Source: Oenanthe sinensis (lineage: Eukaryota > Streptophyta > Magnoliopsida > Apiales > Apiaceae). Taken from it: a stretch of DNA of 64,000 nucleotides. A program made the position numbers and the translations under genes. The notes under the pieces were generated by a model. It was not told the origin of the DNA. It was given only the letters and a program-made list of their open reading frames with translations, and searched no databases. The stretch is from positions 67,085,501 through 67,149,500 of the forward strand of contig CM053810.1 in NCBI GenBank assembly GCA_028671895.1, read 5' to 3'. Positions 1 through 13,477 of this stretch are shown here, piece after piece (the first letter of the stretch is position 1; every line of letters begins with the position of its first letter).

Positions 1-635
1 AATTTTCCAAAATGTGTTAGATGGCACAAACTATGTTACGCAGACTTAAGTGGAGTTGGACACAGATATAGGGATTCTGAAATTTGAAAATAGTAGGATT
101 CTTGTGTATATGTCCGTAACTGGAAACGGGTGTGGGGACTCAGCATGCAAGCTTAACACTTTAAATTTTATACTCTTTATTTAGTATACATGATGAAACT
201 TGTGTATACTATTAAATTTTTTAATCTACTTTATAAATAAGTCATACGACAACTTCATGTCACGAAAACAAGTCGTCCAGGGACCTTTGCTCTCTCTATA
301 ACAAGTTGTGGGGAGGTTATTAATTTCTTTTTGAACTAGATTGCTGCGATGTGAAATGTCCAGTATCAGTATGAAGTACTGGACTCATATTACATGCCCA
401 TGCACATATCCCATGTCATGTCATGTTGACACGGGTGTCAACTCAGGTACGAAAGCATAGGAAACCGGGCATTTGGTCAAGCATTGTAGAATATCAAAAT
501 CATCATTAGCTAATTGATTCTGCCTAGCATGAACAGACGCTAGAGGACCATTTCTTCTAGGTGGGCACCTATATGAATATCATTATATCAGGTCACTGAT
601 GATTTTCAAACCATTTAGCTTAACGAAATTCTTAC
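1..635. other. Intron of PANK2 (partial)
   Basis: The exon at 636-794 ends in a good GT donor, and no sequence matching the expected next phosphatase exon is visible to position 1. I therefore read this stretch as intron. I see no repeat, RNA gene or other exon in it. Confidence 0.6.
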
Positions 636-3600
636 TTCAGTTCCACGACGGAGGAATTCTCGTGCAAGTGGAAGCATTCCAAGAACAATATCGGCACCTG
701 AATTATCCACAAAGAGTAATGCTCTTTTATGAGGGCGAGGCTTCGTGTCTCCAGATCCCAACATCCTCTCCTTGAACACATCAAAATCATCCACCTAAAG
801 ACAATAAAGATATGTTTTTGCCAAAAATAATCATAAGAATATATAATAATATTTTCCCCCCAAATGTCTAGGCACATGAAAGGACTCTAAAAGTCTAAAT
901 ATTGACACAAATAGCATGCACGTCTACTTGGACCACAAAATACAAATGTTTGAAAGAGCTATGTTGCTATTTTGGCAAGCCCGTTTATCCTTTCTTCCTG
1001 ATAGTTGGTTAAGCTCTGGCACTAAACCAGTATCTTTTCTAACGAGGACCATTTAATAAACTAAGGCAAGTGTTAGCTATAAAACTTATGGAATGGACAT
1101 GAAATTTCAATCCCAGTTCCTTAAATCCAGGTTGAAGAAGAGAGCAAATGCGAGTTAGAAGAACTTATATGACCATATATTGAGCGACTCTTAGGTAACC
1201 TAATAAATTAACTGGGCCAGAAAATAGAAGGTTTTAGAGATAATATCTAGTTAAGGAATGACTTTATTCAGCCAGTTTTGTTTACCCATAGTTACCCTAC
1301 AGAAGAAGGGTCAGAATATCCACCCATCTATTTAGTCGGAACTTCACCGAGTCTCCAATAGCTGATCTGTGCCTTTACGATAGTCATTATCTTGTAATTT
1401 TGCATATTTTTACACAAGAATTTGCATCATATAAAGCAAATTATGAATTCAGATAAAAACCGAAAAGCCAATCATCAGCTTGATCTACTTACCCGCCAAG
1501 GTCTATGCATCTTGTCGCGACTCATTCTATAGATTTCAATGATTGTTCCTTTATGATAGAGATCAACACAAGCACGAGATCCCCAATCGAAGATGTTTGC
1601 AGCAAGAACACCTTCTATTAACATAAGCAACCTTCTTTCCTAAATAAAAATATTTGAGACTTGCGATCAATCAGCATGACATGGTATCGGACATAGAAAA
1701 TTAGAAGTATAGGCCGGAAATATTTAAATGAATATATCCTTATCACAATAATAAAAATAGAAAAGAAGGAGATATAAAAGTTCCTAATCAATATCAAGAT
1801 AGATTTTCTGAAACCTATTTCTTTATAATAATTTCCCACGAGAACAACAAACCTCGTAACTAGACTCACTACTGCACAGTGTCGTGACTCATGTTTTTCT
1901 TTTCTCTTAATAGTCACATGTTTTTATTTAATTACTAGTATATGTCTCGTTTTTTCTTCCCCTAAGACAAGGTAAGCAGAGGCTGCATCGGTAATATTGC
2001 GTACCTCATCCATCCCATCAAGCTCCAATAGAAGGTCAGGTAAAACAGCAAGTGATGCCTCATTTTCCCTATCGCAAACAAAAAGAAAACATATATCAGT
2101 TAGATGTCAAAGGTCCGTTGGTCTGTCTTGTTACTCTGCAGGTGTCAGCCTGCAACAAATCTGCATCTCATGTCAATCTTAAGTAAGATAACTGGAAAAG
2201 CCACAAAGCATGTTAGTTTATAAGAAGAAAAGCTTGTACACCTGTTAAGATATAATTTAAAATTTGTTCGAATAAATTTGAATAACTATTTTATTAGTTG
2301 GTGTCTTTTGCTCTACCGGTTTTTACCTCTCCCTTTTAGAGATGCACAAAAAGCCCACCGGGCTGGTTTTTGACCAGGTCCGGAAAATCTCGGGCTTTTC
2401 GGTCAAAGTGTCAAATCCCATCCCGGGCTTTAACTTTGACTAGGCCGGACTTCCGGAAAATATTTGAGCCTTTTTATGCCCGATAGGTGGGTCGCGTCGA
2501 ACTTTTATCCGTGCCCAACTGGCCGGACCGGGCTTAGACCCGATCAATTTTTTTATAAAAATTATTAATATAAATTAAATTAAATATATACATATACTAA
2601 ACGATATATGATCCAGTAACATAAATATTGTCATTTATCCATTAGTAGGTGACTCATTAAAAAATTAATCGATTACTTGTGTACTTGATATATATTTTAT
2701 TCATGTATGATAAAATATAAGTTTAAATTAATTATTTTTATTCATGAATATGTAAATATATATATATAAACTATTTTTAATTTGTAGTCAATATAAATAC
2801 ATACATATATATATAAATACATTTTAATAATCGAATTTTATTCGGACTTTTTTCAGACTTTAACTGGGCTTTTGTCTGGGCCTGGTCGGGTTTTTCTGGA
2901 TCGGGCCGGGCCAGGATTTTTGTGCATATATACTCACCTTACACCAAAGGTTTTGGTTTTTTTTTGTGGGGGTTCAAGCCTTGTCAAAAGCAATAGTGTG
3001 TGTTGTTTTCGATTAGCAAAAAAAAATGATATAAACATAAGACATTTGTACAAGTCGGTACCTCTGTTTTATGCTTCTATAGGCATCAACAAAATAAAAC
3101 TCCCTCAAGCATTCTTCCCTTAGTTCCAAAAGGTTGGCAAGCCCTAACTTCCCATATGCAGCAGGTTCCTCCATTAACCTGATTCAAAGAGATAACATCT
3201 AATCAGACTAGAAGTAATAAATGAATGGCTTAATGAACTTGATTAAAAACATTGTTCCCTGTACTCCAAAATCTCTCACCAGGAAATATGTGTCAAATAC
3301 TCAAATCATTGCAGTACTTGATTTAGATTATTCTTTCACTGTACTCTCAAACCACTTTTTCCAAAATCCATTCATCTATAATGGGATTATAAAGTTTGTG
3401 GGGGTCATATTTAACAAAGGATTACATGTTTGTTAGCAGGACATGCATATAACTTTCTCAATTTATTGAAATTGTGATTATTGCAGCAATAAATAAGATG
3501 ATACAACTGAGTTGTAAAGCTTCACAAGACAAGATATCTTGTAAAACTTCGAGCTGAAAATGAGAAGTATTTAAGTTTTACATATATGACTTGTATTTAA

Positions 3601-6600
3601 AGTTTTAAACATCAAATTAACAGATTAGGCTAGTTTCCTATGGCTCAGAAAGTGTCAGTTTGACTGGGTTAAGTTTGTGGCTCATCGAGCACCTGGGTTG
3701 ACTAAACTTTCACAAATAATCTACAAAACACAAAGCCATTCCAAGCGTTAAACTTGATCCGGTTTAGCATTTTTATATACTTCTTACATCAATATTTATT
3801 ATCAAGAGAGGTGCGGAACCTTGGAAATAATCAGTTATTACTTATTACCACATTAGTTTTTAAACATCTGAATAAAACAAAGTACATATATAACAGTGTT
3901 ATGATACCTTGCCAGGTGCGCGGAAAAGGCACGAGCAAATGCATCACCTCTTCTTTTGGCATCTTCGGTGCCCCCTTCGCTTGCCACTGCCTGCAAAATA
4001 GAGACGATTGTTATTTAAAAAATCATATGGCGGTAAAAACAAATAGACTACACAAGATACATTATGGTACATCATATGAGCCAAAATGGTAAGAATAAAG
4101 CATATCCTTTACAAATCAGCATTTCAGAGTGATAAGGAGCAAATATATCTGTTCTAAAAAAATCTATTCCAAAAATATTGTAATGTTTGGAAGACAAAAT
4201 TAGTCGGGTATGGAACGGAACAAGCAGAAAAAATTGGGGGAAGAGAGAAATAATATAATCGAATAAATTACTAACGTTCCGGATTTACCTTATCAACAAG
4301 GTCTGGTAAATGTGCAGAAAGCACAGTGAACCAGTAACTGCAGTAAAATATGTAGAATATAAGTTCAGAAACATTGATATCTGTTTCTTTTTTATAATAA
4401 CTACAAACTCATATAAAGAAATCAAAGTAACATGCAACTTACTCTAGCTCACCACGATCCGAAAGATCTATAGTGTTCGGCTCATATCTGTATATAAAAC
4501 AAGTACACAAGTTATGTTTAGATAATTTTTAATGGCTTCAAATTTATTATTTTTAACACTTAATATTTCATGGTTATGCTGCTCAGAATAAAAGAAAAGA
4601 AACAAAACAAAAGAAGGGTAATATCAGATATAGAGGTGAACTCGAATGCATGTTCGAAATGATAATCGCTGATAACAGCCCCTATGGTACTGATCAACCA
4701 TCAAGAAGCTACTTAATGGATATAGTGTAACCAACAAATAGAATATATTTAGTAAAGTAACCAACAAAAGCAGGAAGATTTAGTTGCATACGTTTTTAGA
4801 TCAGCCAGTAATGGAAACACCTCCAACATGGGTACAAGATGGAGAACACCAACATTTAAATTACTAGCATCTGAACGCAGACTATCTCCTTTAGATGATG
4901 GAACTTCAAAGCCACCAAGCCCAGTAGTTCCTGGTGGAGCCATTGGAACCGGAGCAGTAATTTCAGTTCCCTTCTGCACAAATTTTTGCATCCACGATAT
5001 CTGCAGTTGATCCACATTCACTGTTATAAACGGGAATCAGGACGTTATAAAGCTATAAAATGTAATGGAGTGCATGATCAATGAAGCTAGCTAAGCTTTG
5101 GAAGATATGTGATATGTGATGTGTGGATTGCTTGAGCATTCCATATTCACGAAAGGACATGAATGTATCTTACTAGAATTATTTAATCTGCTATCATTCT
5201 GAATATATAATTCTCTTTAACTTAATCCAAATAAAAAAATAAGTATATGTATTATACGCATCTAAGAAAGACCACCAGTATAGAGCAACAAAGTAAAGCT
5301 CAGGTACATATGAAAAGATCGTACAATCCTAACCTATGAGTATATGAATAGGCAAGAGGTGTTTAACATATTGGCTACCTTGGCCTTTTGTTACAAGAAT
5401 CTGATGGATATTATTAACTTGCTACAAGAAAGCAAACTGTATCGGTAATTATTAATTTTAATCCCACTTTCTTTTTTCAACTGTAAGGAATCTTTTGGTC
5501 TTTTACCTTTGTAACTACCCAGCTGTCATACACTAACCACTATTTGTTGGAAACCTATAGCAGTATAGCTTCTGTAGGAATCTCTTGTCTTTATGGCTAT
5601 TTGAGATATTAGAGCACTAAAGGAGGATATGTTCCAATATGCCTATTACCTTTTTCTACGGAAAAGCACATGAAGTTCTTCAGAGCATATATTCTTCTGG
5701 CATTTTTTTACCAGGATGACTCTGTAGTTGTGGGTTGCATAAGATAGAAATATAATTTCAAATAATGGTCTTGTGGCTTGTGCTATGCAATGCAGTGTTT
5801 ATGCTTGGTGTTTAAAATGTGGACACGCCCATTTTAAGCATGCATTAATAATAAACTATAGAGAACCTGCTGTCATCTAGGACTCCAGGTTAGAGGGGAA
5901 AGAAAGAAGACATGAATACTAGCACAAGGCCTCACCATCTGATATCTATAAAACACTCAAAGAATACAAGTATAGAACATACAATATAATTAAATGAACA
6001 TCTAAGAAAGTATTTCAAATGTTCTCAAACAAACTATAGTTCTGCAGCTAACAGTAAAACCGATATATATAATATTAATATGTTAACCAAAATTACTATC
6101 AATTAGATTCCTTCGTAAGAAAAATTGTCTAGTGCAGATAATAGATAAATTAATAAATTTGTACTGGCCTTTTCATTCAGATCACCTAGTGGTGGACCAT
6201 GAATCGTTCCTCCAATATACGGTGCACCCATAGGGAACCTCTCCACTAACTGATGCACCATCAAGTCATCCAGACCATGTTTTTCATAGCTCATAAATGC
6301 ACCTAAAGCTCCCAAAAACCCTTCATGACGCAAGAACATTGCTTTCGCCTCTCCCTTGGACCTGAAGAGCATATAAAAAATAAACATGTAAAATGTACTC
6401 TTTATAGTAAATAAGGATAGTTACCCTCGTAGCCAGTGTGGCCTGTGAACCTTATTTCGGCCATCCCATATATGTTTGTCCATCTATAGCATGTATGACC
6501 ACAACTTAAAATATATAAGTGCATCTGCAAAACCTTTTAGCCAACTACACCATAACTTCTAGGGGACACACCTAGTATATTATTCCATTCTCATCTACTG

Positions 6601-9600
6601 ATGTTTGGCTGAATGGTTCTAGATGTGAGTTTCTTAGCAAATCAGTTTGAAACCAATAACATTTATAGATCATTTTGATAGATGTATTATTAAAGTTATA
6701 CATTGATATAAGTTCTTGAGTCATCTGATTTTAGAAGAGAGTAAATCACTAGGAATAAATGAAGAAAACTACATATTTGCTAGCCTAGTCTTAAATATAT
6801 TGCTTCATTTATTGATCGTACCAAAATTGTACTGCAAATGAAATTGTGTCCATGGTATAAGCGTGGCCTCTTATAAAAAATCCTCCAAAAAATATCCTCT
6901 TGAGCCCAAATCTCAGCGCATTTAGATAAGCTATCTACAAAAGTGAGAATTAATATTAAATTTACAGAAATCATCCAACAAGAATTATGTAGGCAGTTTT
7001 GGGTTATTCAAGAACAGGAAGTTACTCTGCTTGAATGAAGTGGCATTCACAACCAAAAGTAATGAAGGACGTGACTGAATCATGATATACATAACTTCGA
7101 AATCTTTAGTATGTAACAGAATTCAGATAAAAGAGTAAATTCCAAGTCTCGTCTATTTAAAATTTTAAATATCCACAAAAAGACATACTTATTAGCCAAG
7201 AAGCACATTTCACAGTTGACGTTAAGCTCTCTTTCTAAGCACACAAACACTAGTAATGGAAGTTATTGTTGTTTGACTTTAATTCTCTTGCATAGTCACT
7301 AGAATTTCAGTCACTTTACTAAATAACATACCAAATTAGTATGTTTAGTACATGTCGCATGCAGATGAACAAATGATCTATCTTAAGATGAGCTCTGTTG
7401 TGAAGCTATGTCAACACCTCAGCCCTAGTGATCTTGGCTTCATACCTGGTGCGAGGTCCTAGGGTCTAAATTAGTTCCCGTGTCCCCTTTAGACCTCTGC
7501 TGATAAAACAAGAGAAACAAAGCTGAAATTCCATATTTCATTCCATGTTTTAGGCCAGGCGGCATATTTATCAAGAACAAGCTGAGATAAGAATCCAAAG
7601 GAAGCATTCACATCTAATTACTACTTACTAGTGAACTCTACAATAAAAACATATAATGCACTTATGAACCCTTATCCAAAATTCCAATTAGTCAAGGAAC
7701 TGTATTTTATTTCTTACGTTGAATAGAGAAATAATTTTTACTGTAATAGCCCGCGATTAACCCCTAATGTAACAACAACAATACTTATATTGCTTGGCGT
7801 AGGAAATTGTGCAAAGAAAATTAATATACTAGTTCAGTTGCAAGTTTTGCTATTTAAGCTACATGCTAAATATTAATACAGTTCACAACATCATATACTA
7901 ACACTGTTCACAATAAACATCAAATTTGTTTACTTTAAAAATGAACAAAGTGGCAGTATATTTCAAAAATTTCAACAATTTAATATTGGTTCATCAAATC
8001 AACTCGGAAATATGCTGTGCAGTTCGTCGTACCATCAAAACCAACCTGTCCAATATTATATGATATCATTCTCAAAAGAGATAGAGAAATGTCTTCTGGT
8101 CTGTAATCTCCGAGCTCCTTATTTTCAGATATTGTTTTGCCAAAACTAGAAGCAATTGTTGATGCCGATAGACCTATCTGTAAGATTAAAGTATTTAAGT
8201 ACGAAATTGTAAGGACAAGACATGTACGCATTATTAGCACAGGCAATGCCAATGATACAACTCCTTCGATACAAAATCTTAAACACAAACCAAATCACCT
8301 TACAGCCCTCAACCCTTGAGAACCTAAAGTGTGTATATATACTAAAGATGGAGGTGAAAAATTTAATATTGTACACCAACTCGTACCTTTGAGTAATCCA
8401 TACCACCATAAATATCACCAACAAGCATGTCTATAGTTCTATTATCGCCTCGTTGACTTAGCTCCAGAAGTTCATCAAAACTAAATTCAAATGAGTAAAG
8501 CACATGTTATCTTGGCTGAAGAAAAGGAGGTATTATTTTGATCATATTAAGGAATAAGTATGTAAGGGTAGTATAGTAAAAGTCTATACTACCCTTACAT
8601 ATATACTTATTCCTATACTACCCTTACATACTTATTCCTTAATAGATCAGGGGATGACAGACCTCTTGCACTTGGTCAGCAGCCTTCCCAGGCCCCAGTA
8701 TGTACCACCACCTACATTCGTTCCACTAACACGCTGAAATTTCCCATCCCCATCAACCTGTATCAATTATACATCAACACCAAAACAAGACTGCAATAAT
8801 ATATTATAATACGTATAGAAAGAAAAACAATGGTACCTTTATCATACTAACACCAGATCCAATATTGACCAGAAGGTAAGGGAATAAATCATTGGGGTCA
8901 ATTTGCACAAATTCTTTATGACCTTCTATGTGTGTAAAAGCTTCGTGACGAATTGCCTACTCAAGGAAGTGTCGGTAAATATTAGTAATTAGAAGAAGTA
9001 TCAGACGAGCAATTTAACTATCCAAATATAGTCAAAGCAACTAAAATTTCTAAGAATAATTTCAGAAAGAATTTGAGCTTCTCCTTCTCATCATATGTAT
9101 TAAACTAATTAAATTTAGTTACATGATCTATGATCTGAATTTAAAGAAAAGACTAATTGGATTTCAAGAGTTCGGATGTTTTATGTAATTTATAATAAGT
9201 ATTGCAAAGTGTATACCAACATCTGCATATTCCAATGAGCCAATCTCCTCTACAACTTAACTTATTGTAGCGTGTCTCTGGACGCCTGCCATATGATAGA
9301 CTTAACACAAAAGAACAGCTTGATACCATCAATTAATGCAGAATATGTATGTATGCTTAAGTGTTCCTTTTGAATTTGTCTATGCAATATGACTTCACCA
9401 ACTAACTAATGAAAACTATGATTTAATCGTTGTTTCTCCAAGGAAAGACTAAAGCAGAGAAGTAAACTGAAAGGTTACATTTACTTGCACAAAATATATG
9501 TGTGTGTTGTAATTAACACAAACTAGGAAAAGGGGGAACTATGTAAGAGGATATCACAATCACACCTTGAGTAAGAAATTTGCACCCGCCACAAGACAAT

Positions 9601-11690
9601 TCATTTCATCTTCTTTGTCTATACTAACACCAAGCTTTTCTTTAAAGAGATCAGCGAACCTGTATGCTCCACCACCTGTAACCTTTTCACAATTTCCAAG
9701 CAATTAACACATAGATGCAGTGCAATTTGTAGGGGAGGAAACATACAACAATATGCACCATATTTAAATACATAAAGACTAAAATGAGAAATGAAATTGC
9801 CTCCATGTGCTGTGTTAAATAACATATGGATCAAATAATTAGTCGAGGCACAAACAGCAATTAGTCAAGGACACTTGAAATTTTGAATTTAGTTGTCACT
9901 AAAATTACAGATAGAGGGAGACTGACATTAGTAAAGTTGATCTGGTAATATCAATCTTTCAAAACTTGAAAAAAAATACATAAAAGGAAATAAAATCTTA
10001 CAAACTCAAAGCAAAAGTGAAAATTTAGAATTTCTGTGTATAATATTTTTCCTTTTTTATGCATTTGGGGAAATTACATGGATCAATATCTTACTGATGG
10101 AGGCAAGAAGATAAAAGAGTGAAACCGAGGTTAGATTAAGATATTCACACTCTACACATGCTGAAGATCAATTCTACAGATCCATTATCTCATGTGAAAA
10201 GTGGAAATGATACAGGACCTCCCTACCCCAGTTATATTAAATGGCACCTCTCGTTTATAAAATTAATTTATTTTTAAATGCAATCAGTAAATCCCAAGTA
10301 TGTCTACCTAATAGTTATTCACTTGAAATTTTTTAATAAGGTGTCTGCTTGATGCAACAAATAAAGGTTCAGGGTGACATATGAGACTGGGTGGAAGACC
10401 AGTATTCATCACGGGTTCTTTTTCATTTATGCAGAACAGGCCAGGGATAATATTTTATATATTTTCGGAAACCATTATCAATCTGTTGCATTTCTCGACC
10501 TCAAATTTGATAAATAAACTTGTCCTTTCAAGGATTCCAAAACAATGTGAAAGAGAATCATCATATCATCATTTGTCATTAGATGAATAGTATCCTAGCT
10601 AAGAAAACTTCCCATGTTCATCATATAAGAAAATAAAAACTTTTTTGCCTTGACGACATAAATCCAAGGTTACCTTGATTACTGCATTGTCATTGTTTTG
10701 GACCTCAGATTGCCAGCCCTGTGAATCCATTCCTGCTAATGATATTAGTGATACTCAATACCAAATCATGTCTCTTGTTTAGACATTAGACCATAATTAT
10801 AATATCTAGTGAAGAGATCACTATTCTAGATATTGATACTAAAAATATCTAAAACTGTTATGTGAAATGTGAAAAGGAAGAGTAAATATTCGAGAAGACA
10901 GAGAATATAGATTACCACCACGGTGAAGTTGCTTTGAGTGAATAAAATCTAAACACTCGTTGATCTTGTGTGTCTCAAACTTGACAAAATGGAGTCTACC
11001 CCCAAGAATAGGATAGCTCCTCCTATTACCAGTAGGAAGACCAAATTTCTCCCTGATGGACTTTGTTCTCCTATTATTAACTAAACAATCCTCGTGTCTT
11101 GAAAAATAAACCAGCTTTATAAGTGATCCTGGCATAAAAATCAATACACAATCAACCGTACCAAAATTTTAGGAAAAATACAATCATTACATGTACAAAA
11201 AAATCAGCAATAGTAAGTAATAATGTCATCAACATAATGAAATTAAATTAACTAATGACCATTTGAACTTTATTTACATACAAGAAATTCTAAAACACAG
11301 TGCATATAATCCATATATATATACATTGCATATTTGCATTATCATATTCATATTATACTCGAGCTTAAAAGTTAAAACGCGTAGAATTTTTTTCCAAAAA
11401 AAGAAAAAGAAAAAGTACAAATCAAAATCACCTCCAATATCCAAAGCCAAATGAGAAATGTCATCAGACTGATTAGGCAACAAAATAGACGGGTCCTTGT
11501 CCTCGAAATTCCCCTGAATGGCTGCGCCACTAAGATCAAGCTGCGGACGAGAAGCAGAGCGATGAACGGGAGCCATATCTTTGTTTTCGGAATTGTGTTT
11601 GTTTGCATCATCATCATCATCATCATCATTATTATTATTTATACCATCGTCAGTAACAAGAAGTGGTTGGTTATCAGTTAAACCGGCCAT
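636..11690 (-). CDS. PANK2: Pantothenate kinase 2, bifunctional with DUF89 phosphatase domain (3' end off the window)
   Basis: Phosphorylates pantothenate, the first committed step of CoA synthesis; in plants the kinase is fused to a DUF89 metal-dependent phosphatase thought to remove damaged phosphopantetheine. Exons in transcript order: 11690-11432, 11128-10916, 10732-10674, 9682-9566, 8956-8837, 8757-8663, 8480-8387, 8177-8046, 6934-6822, 6361-6169, 5000-4792, 4487-4443, 4337-4289, 3990-3908, 3178-3062, 2068-2005, 1639-1493, 794-636. They sum to 756 codons in one frame. Visible kinase motifs: LALDIGG joined across intron 1 to SLIKLVYFS, TGGGAYRFADLFKEKLG, LVNIGSGVSMIK, GTNVGGGTYWGLGRLL, HGPPLGDL. 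The phosphatase part begins around residue 500; FVDNSGADIVLGMLPLA in the last visible exon carries the Asp-Asn signature. Known plant PANK2 is about 900 aa, so about 140 codons are missing at the left edge after the donor at 635. The start lies in a low-complexity Asn/Asp leader. The intron between 6169 and 5000 needs a GC donor. Confidence 0.93.
2336..2930. mobile_element. MITE-like element rich in GGCCCGG motifs, hAT-like ends, in a PANK2 intron
   Basis: The left end GATGCACAAAAAGCCC (2341) is matched in inverse orientation at the right end, where TTTTTGTGCATA closes near 2928. Both subterminal zones are full of CCCGGGC/GGCCGG words, while the middle (2545-2845) is almost pure A/T. The shape, GC-rich ends pointing inward around an AT core, is typical of non-autonomous hAT elements. 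I could not define a clean 8-bp target duplication, so the superfamily is an inference. It sits in the intron between the exons at 3062-3178 and 2005-2068 and does not touch splice sites. Confidence 0.55.
8546..8643. repeat. Perfect 31-bp inverted repeat with an inner third copy, in a PANK2 intron
   Basis: The sequence from 8546 (ATTAAGGAATAAGTATG...) is the exact reverse complement of the sequence ending at 8643 for about 31 bases. Between them lies a third partial copy of the same word (CTATACTACCCTTACATA) in the right-arm orientation. The unit would fold into a strong hairpin in the pre-mRNA of PANK2, only 20 bases from the splice donor at 8662. It looks like a tiny foldback element or a MITE remnant. 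Confidence 0.8.
11606..11640 (-). repeat. (GAT/AAT)n trinucleotide repeat coding an Asn/Asp run in PANK2
   Basis: On the plus strand CATCATCAT... passes into ATTATTATT; on the coding strand this gives a run of about 4-5 Asn codons followed by 7-8 Asp codons close to the N-terminus, upstream of the kinase fold. Such runs vary in length between accessions. A role in folding or targeting is not evident. Confidence 0.8.
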
Positions 11691-13477
11691 TACTCGATAC
11701 TCTCTTCTTACTGCTTAACCAACTCAAATCTACTTAAAAGTCAAAAGTCCAATTTGGATTCCTCGTTCAATCTATTCAACAACAAAACAACAAACATACA
11801 CTACTATTATACATAATCATTTAAATTATGTGAAGAAGCAACAAAACATATACACACCTAGATAATAGCTAGACAGTATTAATTTTTAGTACCTTGCAAC
11901 GGATGATTTGACAAAACTCAAATGAATGAATAGATATATGTGTGCAGATAGATACAGTGATTATTGTTGATGCGTTCGAGGGATTGTGCAGTTGTGTGGG
12001 CTAATGAGTGCGTGTGGGAAATGAAAGCTGACAGACACAAGTTTTTGTTTTTTTTCTTCTTACGTTGAACAAAAGGCTGCTTATTTGGATCGACTTGCTA
12101 TTCGTCCATTTCTTCCGTTTATTTTATTTTTGTAAAAAAAAAAAATCTAAAAGTAACTTATGAAACAATTTTTTCTGTTAGCTTTACAATATGTGCAAAA
12201 AATTAAATTAAAAAAAATAATAATTTGAAATGAAAGAAGTAGTTATATTACTTTTTATATATAATAATTTAAAATACATTTTTTTGTTATGAAAATATAG
12301 AATAAAAACTAGAGAGAGTTTGAGAGAGTGAGGAAGTAATCATTTTCATATATTTGTATATCTATACAATTATACAACATGCTTTTATATAGGTTTTAAA
12401 GTATACACTACAAAAATATAAAAAGTAGATGATGAAAAAGAGTTAAAGGTCTACCCGACGAATAACCAAAGGTCAAAATACATGAAAGGTCAAAAGTCTT
12501 GTAAACGAAAGACAAGAGGACATTCACAATAATTATTTACAACACTCCCCTTTCAATGTTCATTATATGAAAATATACCTGTTTGGGATGTCATTTAACT
12601 GACTTATAAGTTAGAATTTATATCCAATTTCTAACTTACAAGTTATTTAGGTCATCTTCAATCATTACTCTATGAGATGTCATATAAGTGACTTATAAGT
12701 TAGAATTTATATCCAATTTCTAACTTATAAGTTACTTAGTCCATCTCCAATCACTACTCTATTTTAAAACAATTTTATCTTCAAATTTTCACCTTTTTCA
12801 CTTCATATTACTATTTCTTCTCCAACCATTTCTTCAAATTTTATTTCAGACTCACTTTACCCCAATATATAACAATAAAATATGTAAAAGTAGAGTTAGA
12901 GATAGAAATATAAAATGTGAGAGATGTGATTAAAATACTAATAACTTCAAATGAATAGTATGACTTCAAATTTGAAGTTGCATAATAATTATCTTTATAT
13001 TTGAAGATGAAGTAATGGATTGTTGGAGGTGAATTACTTCGTTTTTAAAGTAAAATATGAAGTAAATGAGTGTTTAAAGTTATGATTGGAGATGCCGTTA
13101 TAAGATAACCCAAACGGTAACGTCTTGGTGTAGCCTTACTGAAAAACTTCAAGCTAACTCTATTTTGTGTGCATTTATAGGTTCAACCCAAGATAACTAG
13201 ATAACATGACATGTTTTATAAGCAAATAGCCTTGCTTGTTTATCATATGGATTTTACAACCTCGTGTGAACAAAATATAACGCTACTATAGCAGAATAAC
13301 ATTTACTCCAGTCTTTTACACCCTTTAAAAATAAGCTAATATACATAGAAGATTAATCTCTTCAGCTTAGAGTAATCAACCACATACACAAGCACCTTAT
13401 AATGTTGCTTAGCTACAACCATTATTATAACAAGATCCTTTTGCATCATATCTGTTTCCATAGAGCATCTTTTGTTA
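11691..13477. other. Intergenic region between ISU1 3' end and PANK2 5' end
   Basis: No coding exon is visible. The first 300-400 bases should hold the PANK2 5' UTR and promoter (PANK2 is transcribed leftwards from here). The middle is occupied by nested MITE sequence, 12582-13113. The low-coordinate side of ISU1 (below 13478) carries its 3' UTR. Confidence 0.6.
12582..13113. mobile_element. Nested Tourist-like (PIF/Harbinger-type) MITEs
   Basis: An inner element, 12739-13097, has inverted ends containing CATCTCCAATCA (left) and TGATTGGAGATG (right) and is flanked by TTA on both sides (12736-12738 and 13098-13100), the 3-bp target of PIF/Harbinger elements. Outside it, GTTTGGG at the left (about 12582) faces CCCAAAC at the right (about 13113), as in an older element that received the inner one. 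The left shoulder also holds a tandem duplication of about 90 bp (12601 and 12690), each copy itself a palindrome around CTTATAAGTTAGAA. No transposase is present. Confidence 0.65.

Noticed and set aside
11263..11681. Plus-strand and alternative minus frames over PANK2 exon 1
   Set aside because: Shadows of the real exon; the poly-Met and poly-Ile runs come from the GAT/AAT repeat.
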